Assembly: GCF_026151205.1 (NCBI RefSeq)
Contig: NC_087077.1
Coordinates: 1,488,001-1,552,000 of the forward strand
Direction of reading: 5' to 3'
Length of the DNA: 64,000 bases
Source of the DNA: Bolinopsis microptera
Taxonomy: Eukaryota > Ctenophora > Tentaculata > Lobata > Bolinopsidae
In this document: one piece after another, positions 20,690 through 31,000 of the stretch
How positions within the stretch are numbered: position 1 is the first letter of the stretch
Layout of the letters: every line of letters starts with the position of its first letter
The notes under the pieces: generated by a model
Told to the model about the DNA's origin: nothing
Database searches by the model: none
What the model saw: only the letters and a program-made list of their open reading frames with translations
Position numbers and translations under genes: made by a program

Positions 20690-21110
20690 CATAAACAAGC
20701 GAAGATATATGTGATCATGCAGCTGATGGTAACTGCAAGATTCTTTCAGTTGGAAATAGAGTATGGTTTCTCGTTAAGCGGATGATCAGGAAAACGGAAA
20801 CAGAGATCGTGAAGGTGAGAAGAAAGGCTTTATTCCTCTCGTACCGGTTGCGGTCAGGGTTGGGGTCATCAGTGAGTTGCGTCCCTACTAACTCAATTTG
20901 CCATGGCCATCGAAGTGAGCATTACATATGGCTGATATCATATCGGGATGGCCAACTTCTTCTGAGCACATCAGTGAATAAAATACTGCTTTTGGGTGAT
21001 ATTTAAGCGATTATATCTATTGTGATGTTGTAGTGATGAACCACAACAGTGATGTTGTACTGATAATTGTTTTGCTAGGTGCCTACATGATTTTATTTCC
21101 TTCAAATGAA
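20690..21110. other. No gene seen
   Basis: Short frames only. Nothing here could be joined to the preceding relic with confidence. Confidence 0.4.
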
Positions 21111-21111
21111 A

Positions 21112-21224
21112 AATTTGTAAAAAAACCAAAAAAACCCAACTCCTACCCTGAAAAAGGTAATACTGGGATTGGGTTTTTTTGGGTTTTTTTGGGTTACACC
21201 CCCCCCCCCCCCCCCCCAAAAGAA
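21112..21224. mobile_element. Poly-C palindromic element, copy 2
   Basis: AAAAAACCAAAAAAACCCAA, then CTCCTACCC, the GGTAATACTGGGATTGGG core, GGGTTTTTTTGGGTTACAC and a C run (about 21198-21217). It shares its core with the element at 17610-17725, but the homopolymer sits at the opposite end. This is as expected if the full-length element is a palindrome with G and C runs at its two ends. Confidence 0.5.
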
Positions 21225-21579
21225 AGAAACGAAATCATGAAGCATTATGAGATTCTGGAGAGGTTCGCACTTCGCTGTTTATCAGACTCATGATAAGATA
21301 ATGATTCCAGGAATAATATCCGGTAGTATAGACTAGGTAGGACAAGTAAAACTACTGTTTAGGAGGAAACGCGAGCTTTCAGTGTGCTAAACTGTCATCA
21401 GGCTAAAATTAAAATTATTGTTAGGATAAATCCTAAGGATTACTGTTAGGATAAATCCTAATATAAGGATTTTCTATATCCATTACGTAGGGTAAAACGT
21501 GTCCTTAAAATACCATATTGTATAAATACAAAATGCATGAGTAAGTGAGTTCCGGAGATATACCTATTAAAAGATCAGT

Positions 21580-22400
21580 GTGCTCGTGTTTCCCCATTAC
21601 ACCTCAACCAAAAGTTGTTGTGTCTGGTCTGTCGCCTTTGGTAACTAATTGTGTAACTATGGTAACTAATTGTGTAACTATGGTAACTAATTGTGTAACT
21701 ATGGTAACTGCTCGTGTTTCCCCATTACACCTCAACCAAAAGTTGTTGTGTCTGGTCTGTCGCCTTTGGTAACTAATTGTGTAACTATGGTAACTAATTG
21801 TGTAACTATGGTAACTAATTGTGTAACTATGGTAACTGCTCGTGTTTCCCCATTACACCTCAACCAAAAGTTGTTGTGTCTGGTCTGTCGCCTTTGGTAA
21901 CTAATTGTGTAACTATAGTAACTAATTGTGTAACTATGGTAACTAATTGTGTAACTATGGTAACTAATTGTGTAACTATGGTAACTGCTCGTGTTTCCCC
22001 ATTACACCTCAACCAAAAGTTGTTGTGTCTGGTCTGTCGCCTTTGGTAACTAATTGTGTAACTATGGTAACTAATTGTGTAACTATGGTAACTGCTCGTG
22101 TTTCCCCATTACACCTCAACCAAAAGTTGTTGTGTCTGGTCTGTCGCCTTTGGTAACTAATTGTGTAACTATAGTAACTAATTGTGTAACTATGGTAACT
22201 AATTGTGTAACTATGGTAACTAATTGTGTAACTATGGTAACTGCTCGTGTTTCCCCATTACACCTCAACCAAAAGTTGTTGTGTCTGGTCTGTCGCCTTT
22301 GGTAACTAATTGTGTAACTATGGTAACTAATTGTGTAACTATGGTAACTGCTCGTGTTTCCCCATTACACCTCAACCAAAAGTTGTTGTGTCTGGTCTGA
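21580..22400. repeat. Composite tandem array (107/128/149 bp)
   Basis: Seven copies of a 59-bp segment (GCTCGTGTTTCCCC to CTGTCGCCTTTG; the last is cut short) alternate with two to four copies of a 21-bp unit (TAACTAATTGTGTAACTATGG). Spacings between successive GCTCGTG starts are 128, 128, 149, 107, 149 and 107, differing by multiples of 21. Open frames here are repeat artefacts. Confidence 0.9.
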
Positions 22401-23165
22401 TATCAGGCATTCGAGATGTATAAATTCATTATGTCTCGACGATCGCGCTTTATGTTGGTACGCAAACTTACTAACTACCCTAACTACCAGCTGGTTAAGC
22501 TGGATGTGATCGGGGTTAAGCAAGTAGGATCATGGGAACTTCAGTACAGATTGATGTACATTGTACATATCTGGTGGAATAATATTAGGTCTGTATATTC
22601 AAACTTCAGCTCCATTGTCATCAGGTCTAGTGCTCTTAACCTAGCCAATTACTCGATGTCATTAATGTAGTGATGATCATGTTCACCAAGGATCCACTTA
22701 ATTGCTCTGTGCTGCTCTTGCAACTTTGTTAATTAAGACAACACTTGTTGGGCGTTGCCTCCAGACAACACTGCAATTTTCAAAACGTCTTCTAGTTAGT
22801 GATAGATAGAATTCCCTCTTTTGTTTACGATTCCTTAATAAACCGTAGAGATCTTTTCATTCAACCTAGACGTGAACTAGCTTCCGTACAGAGGGTGAGT
22901 ATGTTCTCCTCCAACTTTAGGTCTGTTCTAACAAATACCTCACGATCATTTTCACTCTGGACGAAATCTAGTGCCAATCCAGGGTGTAGTCAAAAAGCTG
23001 AAAGGGGAAAACACTAAAAACTCCCTTTCGCTCATTTTGCTAGATCTAGAGAGCACAATTAGCTGTATAGTAGCATTAATTGCGGTAAAACTTCATTTTG
23101 TTTCTTACCGCCCAACATTGCTGTGCATGTAATACATAAGGTTTATTATTTACGTTTTTCATGTC
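22400..23165. other. Intergenic, no gene seen
   Basis: AT-rich DNA with short frames only. A TGTACATTGTACA-type palindrome lies near 22555. No splice-bounded exon is supported. Confidence 0.45.
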
Positions 23166-23210
23166 TAAGATTACTGATTAGGCTTATAACAGAGAGCATG
23201 ACGCATATAC

Positions 23211-23477
23211 AACAACAACAACAAGTACAACACACACACAACAACAATGGCGACCCTAGCAAGCTAGGATCGAGGGGCCGATCTCTTTTGCGGTGCGGCC
23301 ACGGTCCTTTCGGTACAGATTTCGCAACCCCAGGCATATCATGCACTCGTGTTATTTTCGCAGCTTTAATGAAAGCCACTACCATTCACACCATGGTTTG
23401 GTGAGTGACGGCTGCCCATTAATTTTGAAATCTTGGCCCAACTGGGATTCGAACTCGCAACGTCAGGGCCAGTAGAC
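23211..23477 (-). mobile_element. SINE copy 2 with 44-bp flanking duplication
   Basis: On the minus strand it starts with a tRNA-like B box (GAGTTCGAATCCC). A body follows (GCCGTCACTCACCAAACCAT, GAAAATAACACGAGT) homologous to the copy at 7078-7260. It ends in a TTG/TG-rich tail, read as ACAACAACAAC on the plus strand. The 44 bases AAGATTACTG..GACGCATATAC flank it directly at 23167-23210 and 23478-23521 with two mismatches, an unusually long target-site duplication. Confidence 0.8.
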
Positions 23478-23521
23478 AAGATTACTGATTAGGCTTATGA
23501 CTGAGAGCATGACGCATATAC

Positions 23522-25055
23522 AGCGAGTATTTAATGATAATTAAAGCTCGATACGGAGCATAAATGATGTATCCATATATAAAAGTATAAATCAAAATGT
23601 CCATCCATAATGGTACAAAAGATGAGTATCCAAATTCTTTGAGATTACAACTCTAAAATCGTATGGTAACTGGTTCCAAACAAAGATCTACAGTAACTAA
23701 AACTTTGCCATTACGTTTTACGATAATTGAACGTTTATGACGAAACAGTCTATCAGTATATCGGGAGGTCAGATGCAGGTTGGCTCTTCTTAAGCATATA
23801 TGTCATTAAGTTCTGCTTGTTCTATGATAATTCCCATATTTGATGATTATCCATGAATGTTTTAGCTACTAAAAATTATCTACAACTCAGCGGTAAAGTT
23901 AAATACATGGTCAAAATATAAAATTGAAGGTTTTGGTATACTATGAACTTATGTATGATGTACATACTTTTACGTTTCGTCCCTCAATTCTTTTATTTTG
24001 TACAAGCAATTAAATTAGCGAATTTTTCTTTTAACTGGAACCCTAATTCCTGGAAGAATTCTTTTAATTTTTGTTAATGTTTGCATAACATGATATAAGC
24101 ATAAAAAATTGACACTTGCAATTGTAAATTGTTTTGCTATAGTCGAATTAAGCCGTTGGCTGGCTTAAATATTTTTGCTCATATTACTGTTGATTTCGTT
24201 ATCGTTCTACTTTTAATGATCATTGATCATGCAATTATTAGTTATAGCTTGACTATTAAATAGCCATACTCCATAGGCATAATCATGACAAGAATTATAG
24301 CCAATAGTTTCGAACGGTCCTAATTGAAATGCTACGGTTTAAGAATAAGAAATGGGATGCTAATATTAATAATCATTCTACACCTACCTATTGAACCTAT
24401 TGATAGGTTTAGAAGTAGGCATCTTCACGGCCATCACGCAATCCGCGGACCACCTCCTTGACTGCACCAGTCTATTATTGAGTTAGAGTTACTTTGATCC
24501 CATTCCCAACCCATTCCCAACCCAAACAAAATTCGTAACTCCCTATTTACAAGTATAATTAGCGTTTAAAGAGATGATTAAAATTTCATTTTATTCAAAG
24601 TTTACACAATTGTTACCAAATACACACAAATTGTCCTGGTAATAGCTTAGATCTGACGTAAGCTGCTTAGTTATACTGTTATATATTACCATAGCTTCTG
24701 AAGAACAAAGGTCGGTGAAGTTCACAAAGGAACTTTGGCTTTTCTATTTTCTAAATACAACTAAGGAAGTGCCGCATGTTATCGTTATCGCTACAAACTG
24801 TAAGGATGTTATGTTTATTGACTGTACTTTTTTAGTGCGACCTATTAAGCTTTGGATATGCTTTTTATTGACGTTTTATAAAGAAAATATTGTGCAGTCT
24901 GTGGAGAGCTCGTTTCTTTTCAGTAAAAAGATAAAACGAAGTTTGAACCAATATCCACCCAAACTCTCCAATTCAATTTATCACAAAGTGTTATTTTGTT
25001 ACTTTAATAATCGTTGCTGCTTAATACTACAACCACCTTAGTTCACTCAGTGAGG
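23522..25055. other. Upstream region of the GPCR gene
   Basis: AT-rich, no supported exon. A 108-codon frame at 24715-25041 has no recognisable protein features. A possible acceptor (TTCACTCAG) ends at 25050, six bases before the receptor ATG, so the receptor's 5' untranslated region may be spliced. Confidence 0.45.
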
Positions 25056-28000
25056 ATGGAGTTGGTGGATAACAAGACGGACTTGTTATTTACCGGATCA
25101 GGACCTGCTCCAACTGGTATCCCAGGATTGGACTATTTTATTGGAGCTCTTTTAGTCGTCTTCTCACTTGTCATCATCTCAGGTAATGACTATTTAAAAC
25201 AATAAATATTACTAACATTTTAGTAGTTTAAATTCAAAGCAATATTTAAGTTGTGGTCACGATCAAGGACTTTGGTGTAATTTGTGGTCTGCCGAACTTT
25301 CACATATTGTGCTTGGTTAACTTCACTTACCTTGGGCACATCTTCAGAATCTTTTAAAATCAAGATAATTAATTCACGCGAGAACATTAACGTTAAATTT
25401 TAAATAGCATCGAAAGAAGAGTATTCACCGTGCCGTAGCCCGTCTGTCTATACACAAACAAATAGTCGACATGAGCCCGAGAAACTGGATCAGACCGGAG
25501 TGTCCCAAATTCTACACTCATTCTGGCTTAGTTCATTATCCATTCGGCACTATAGTTATAGAACATCCACACATCCTCCCAAACTTCACCATCTCCTCAT
25601 TGCTAACTCCGGCATCCACCATTAAGGATGCCATACCCCAGGGGCAGGCAAAGCATTTTCATGCTATCCTCACTCCCCAGCCTCTCTGAATAATAAAAAA
25701 TAAAACGATGGTCGACGCGATCCAATTTACCCTACTAATTTTCTTTGGTTAATAACAAAAACTTGGTCCTCAGCCATCAACGCATTGATGATCAATGATC
25801 ATAGATAGAACGGACGAACGATCTCCACTGTAAACATCGTTATTCCTGCAATAATATAAATATCAGTAATATAAATACAGTGCATTATTAACGTAATTAT
25901 TATATCATATATTATAACGAAATAAAAGTCGAGTTGTTTTGAGAAACTACCATAAGATTAAGACATGTTCGTCATCCCCCCAGTCTGTTTAGACTTCCCG
26001 CCTCGTCTTCAAAGCATAGGCTACCCATTACTACCCATATTCTCACTCTGGATGAAGACTTCAGTCCTTTCACCCTGCTGAAGCTTCTAATGAAGAAGCT
26101 TCCGATTGAAGATTCGGCGGATCGAGAAAGGCTAGAGCCGTACAGTAAAACAGCTTCGTGTCTTCAAGAAACAGCAAATGGACCGTAATTAATGTTTGAT
26201 GCAATTGAAGGTTTAAAAATAATAAATAATTGGAGGTATGCCAAATTGCATGCTAAATTGTAATTAATATTATTTTCTTAAGACAACTCGTCATTTTAAA
26301 GTTTGTACGTTTCTTGGTACGAATTTGTAACTTGTAATGTATTCGGTTTCCGCTCACATCATATTAAACAAGAGTGGTCACTGACCACTCTGAGTGGTGT
26401 CCAATGGTCCAATCCTAATCATTGTTAAAATAATATTTTTATTTTTGTCTTATTTCATCAAAGTTTTCCACAGGAAATGCCCTAGTCATCCAAGTTATAC
26501 GTTATCAGACAAGAAAGAGTGTTTGTGACTTTATATTCGCGCAGATAAGCTTCGTTCACATTTTTGGTGGTTTCTCTTCTTTTATTTCTGCCTTCATTCT
26601 TCTGTCGGGTATGTCATTTGTTTACAAGAGTTTAATTTTAATAAAATACTGTAATTAATTTCAATATGATACACCATGACCGAACTCCTGTAAATGACCC
26701 ATACTTCACGTTTTCAGATTGTAAATGGTATCCGATTAACCCATTAAATGAACTGCTTTTCCCGAAGTTACCGTTAATTGTTAAGTCAGCACCCCATCTG
26801 AACTGATCACCCCGCAGGACGGACCATGTTTGACTACAGACAAGTAGATAACATAGTGTGTTGGCTAGGCGGGGCGGTGTGGCATCTTGTGGTCCTGTTA
26901 ACTCCAATATTCCTCAGGACGGACCATGTTTGACTACAGACAAGTAGATAACATAGTGTGTTGGCTAGGTGGGGCGGTGTGGCATCTTGTGGTCCTGTTA
27001 ACTCCAATGTTCCTCAGGACGGACCATGTTTGACTACAGACAAGTAGATAACATAGTGTGTTGGCTAGGTGGGGCGGTGTGGCATCTTGTGGTCCTGTTA
27101 ACTCCAATGTTCCTCAGGACGGACCATGTTTGACTACAGACAAGTAGATAACATAGTGTGTTGGCTAGGTGGGGTGGTGTGGCATCTTGTTGTCTTGTTA
27201 ACTCCAATGTTCCGCAGGACGGACCATGTTTGACTACAGACAAGTAGATAACATAGTGTGTTGGCTAGGTGGGGTGGTGTGGTATCTTGTGGTCCTGCTA
27301 ACTCCAATGTTCCTCAGGACGGACCATGTTTGACTACAGACAAGTAGATAACATAGTGTGTTGGCTAGGTGGGGTGGTGTGGCATCTTGTGGTCCTGTTA
27401 ACTCCAATGTTCCTCAGGACGGACCATGTTTGACTACAGACAAGTAGATAACATAGTGTGTTGGCTAGGTGGGGTGGTGTGGCATCTTGTGATCCTGTTA
27501 ACTCCAATGTTCCTCAGGACGGACCATGTTTGACTACAGACAAGTAGATAACATAGTGTGTTGGCTAGGTGGGGTGGTGTGGCATCTTGTAGTCCTGTTA
27601 ACTCCAATGTTCCTCAGGACGGACCATGTTTGACTACAGACAAGTAGATAACATAGTGTGTTGGCTAGGTGGGGTGGTGTGGCATCTTGTGGTCCTGTTA
27701 ACTCCAATGTTCCTCAGGACGGACCATGTTTGACTACAGACAAGTAGATAACATAGTGTGTTGGCTAGGTGGGGTGGTGTGGCATCTTGTGGTCCTGTTA
27801 ACTCCAATGTTCCACAGGACGGACCATGTTTGACTACAGACAAGTAGATAACATAGTGTGTTGGTTAGGTGGGGTGGTGTGGCATCTTGTGGTCTTGTTA
27901 ACTCCAATGTTCCTCAGGACGGACCATGTTTGACTACAGACAAGTAGATAACATAGTGTGTTGGCTAGGTGGGGTGGTGTGGCATCTTGTGGTCCTGTTA

Positions 28001-31000
28001 ACTCCAATGTTCCTCAGGACGGACCATGTTTGACTACAGACAAGTAGATAACATAGTGTGTTGGCTAGGTGGGGCGGTGTGGCATCTTGTGGTCCTGTTA
28101 ACTCCAATGTTCCTCAGGACGGACCATGTTTGACTACAGACAAGTAGATAACATAGTGTGTTGGCTAGGTGGGGTGGTGTGGCATCTTGTGGTCCTGTTA
28201 ACTCCAATGTTCCTCAGGACGGACCATGTTTGACTACAGACAAGTAGATAACATAGTGTGTTGGCTAGGTGGGGCGGTGTGGCATCTTGTGGTCCTGTTA
28301 ACTCCAATGTTCCTCAGAACGGACCATGTTTGACTACAGACAAGTAGATAACATAGTGTGTTGGCTAGGTGGGGCGGTGTGGCATTTTGTGGTCTTGTTA
28401 ACTCCAATGTTCCTCAGGACGGACCATGTTTGACTACAGACAAGTAGATAACATAGTGTGTTGGCTAGGTGGGGTGGTGTGACATCTTGTGGTCTTGTTA
28501 ACTCCAATGTTCCTCAGGACGGACCATGTTTGACTACAGACAAGTAGATAACATAGTGTGTTGGCTAGGTGGGGTGGTGTGGCATCTTGTGGTCCTGTTA
28601 ACTCCAATGTTCCTCAGGACGGACCATGTTTGACTACAGACAAGTAGATAACATAGTGTGTTGGCTAGGTGGGGTGGTGTGGCATCTTGTGGTCCTGCTA
28701 ACTCCAATGTTCCTCAGGACGGACCATGTTCGACTACAGACAAGTAGATAACATAGTGTGTTGGCTAGGTGGGGCGGTGTGGCATCTTGTGGTCTTGTTA
28801 ACTCCAATGTTCCTCAGGACGGACCATGTTTGACTACAGACAAGTAGATAACATAGTGTGTTGGCTAGGTGGGGTGGTGTGGCATCTTGTGGTCCTGTTA
28901 ACTCCAATGTTCCTCAGGACGGACCATGTTTGACTACAGACAAGTAGATAACATAGTGTGTTGGCTAGGTGGGGTGGTGTGGCATCTTGTGGTCCTGTTA
29001 ACTCCAATGTTCCTCAGGACGGACCATGTTTGACTACAGACAAGTAGATAACATAGTGTGTTGGCTAGGTGGGGTGGTGTGGTATCTTGTGGTCCTGTTA
29101 ACTCCAATGTTCCTCAGGACAGACCATGTTTGACTACAGACAAGTAGATAACATAGTGTGTTGGCTAGGTGGGGTGGTGTGGTCTTGTTAACTCCAATGT
29201 TCCTCAGGACGGACCATTTTCGACTACAGACAAGTAGACAACATAGTGTGTTGGCTAGGTGGGGCGGTGTGGCATTTTCTGGTCTTGTTAACTCCAATGT
29301 TCCTCAGGACGGACCATGTTTGACTACAGACAAGTAGATAACATAGTGTGTTGGCTAGGTGGGGTGGTGTGGCATCTTGTGGTCCTGTTAACTCCAATGT
29401 TCCTCAGGACGGACCATGTTTGACTACAGACAAGTAGATAACATAGTGTGTTGGCTAGGTGGGGCGGTGTGGCATCTTGTGGTCCTGTTAACTCCAATGT
29501 TCCTCAGGACGGACCATGTTTGACTACAGACAAGTAGATAACATAGTGTGTTGGCTAGGTGGGGCGGTGTGGCATCTTGTGGTCCTGCTAACTCCAATGT
29601 TCCTCAGGACGGACCATGTTTGACTACAGACAAGTAGATAACATAGTGTGTTGGCTAGGTGGGGTGGTGTGGCATCCTGTGGTCCTGTTAACTCCAATGT
29701 TCCTCAGGACGGACCATGTTTGACTACAGACAAGTAGATAACATAGTGTGTTGGCTAGGCGGGGCGGTGTGGCATCTTGTAGTCTTGTTAACTCCAATGT
29801 TCCTCAGGACGGACCATGTTTGACTACAGACAAGTAGATAACATAGTGTGTTGGCTAGGTGGAGCGGTGTGGCATCTTGTGGTCTTGTTAACTCCAATGT
29901 TCCTCAGGACGGACCATGTTTGACTACAGACAAGTAGATAACATAGTGTGTTGGCTAGGTGGGGCGGTGTGGCATCTTGTGGTCCTGCTAACTCCAATGT
30001 TCCTCAGGACGGACCATGTTTGACTACAGACAAGTAGATAACATAGTGTGTTGGCTAGGTGGGGAGGTGTGGCATCTTGTAGTCTTGTTAACTCCAATGT
30101 TCCTCAGGACGGACCATGTTTGACTACAGACAAGTAGATAACATAGTGTGTTGGCTAGGTGGGGCGGTGTGGCATCTTGTGGTCCTGCTAACTCCAATGT
30201 TCCTCAGGACGGACCATGTTTGACTACAGACAAGTAGATAACATAGTGTGTTGGCTAGGTGGGGCGGTGTGGCATCTTGTGGTCCTGCTAACTCCAATGT
30301 TCCTCAGGACGGACCATGTTTGACTACAGACAAGTAGATAACATAGTGTGTTGGCTAGGTGGGGCGGTGTGGCATCTTGTGGTCCTGTTAACTCCAATGT
30401 TCCTCAGGACGGACCATGTTTGACTACAGACAAGTAGATAACATAGTGTGTTGGCTAGGTGGGGCGGTGTGGCACCTTGTAGTCTTGTTAACTCCAATGT
30501 TCCTCAGGACGGACCATGTTTGACTACAGACAAGTAGATAACATAGTGTGTTGGCTAGGTGGGGTGGTGTGGCATCTTGTAGTCTTGTTAACTCCAATGT
30601 TCCTCAGGACGGACCATGTTTGACTACAGACAAGTAGATAACATAGTGTGTTGGCTAGGTGGGGCGGTGTGGCATCTTGTAGTCTTGTTAACTCCAATGT
30701 TCCTCAGGACGGACCATGTTTGACTACAGACAAGTAGATAACATAGTGTGTTGGCTAGGTGGGGTGGTGTGGCATCTTGTGGTCCTGCTAACTCCAATGT
30801 TCCTCAGGACGGACCATGTTTGACTACAGACAAGTAGATAACATAGTGTGTTGGCTAGGTGGGGTGGTGTGGCATCTTGTGGTCCTGCTAACTCCAATGT
30901 TCCTCAGGACGGACCATGTTTGACTACAGACAAGTAGATAACATAGTGTGTTGGCTAGGTGGGGCGGTGTGGCATCTTGTGGTCCTGCTAACTCCAATGT

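Noticed and set aside
22480-22535. 5S rRNA-like stretch (GATCGGGGTTAAGCAAG)
   Set aside because: Resemblance is limited to a few words; the box A/C order and flanking stem are absent.
23440-23477. Functional tRNA gene
   Set aside because: Only a B-box-like stretch is present; there is no cloverleaf or acceptor stem, and a second dispersed copy shows it is a SINE.
24715-25041. 108-codon frame upstream of the GPCR
   Set aside because: AT-rich, random-looking composition, no ATG start in good context and no domain.
25471-25689. 72-codon frame inside GPCR intron 1
   Set aside because: Bounded by the phase-consistent exons 1 and 2 of the receptor; no sign of a separate gene.
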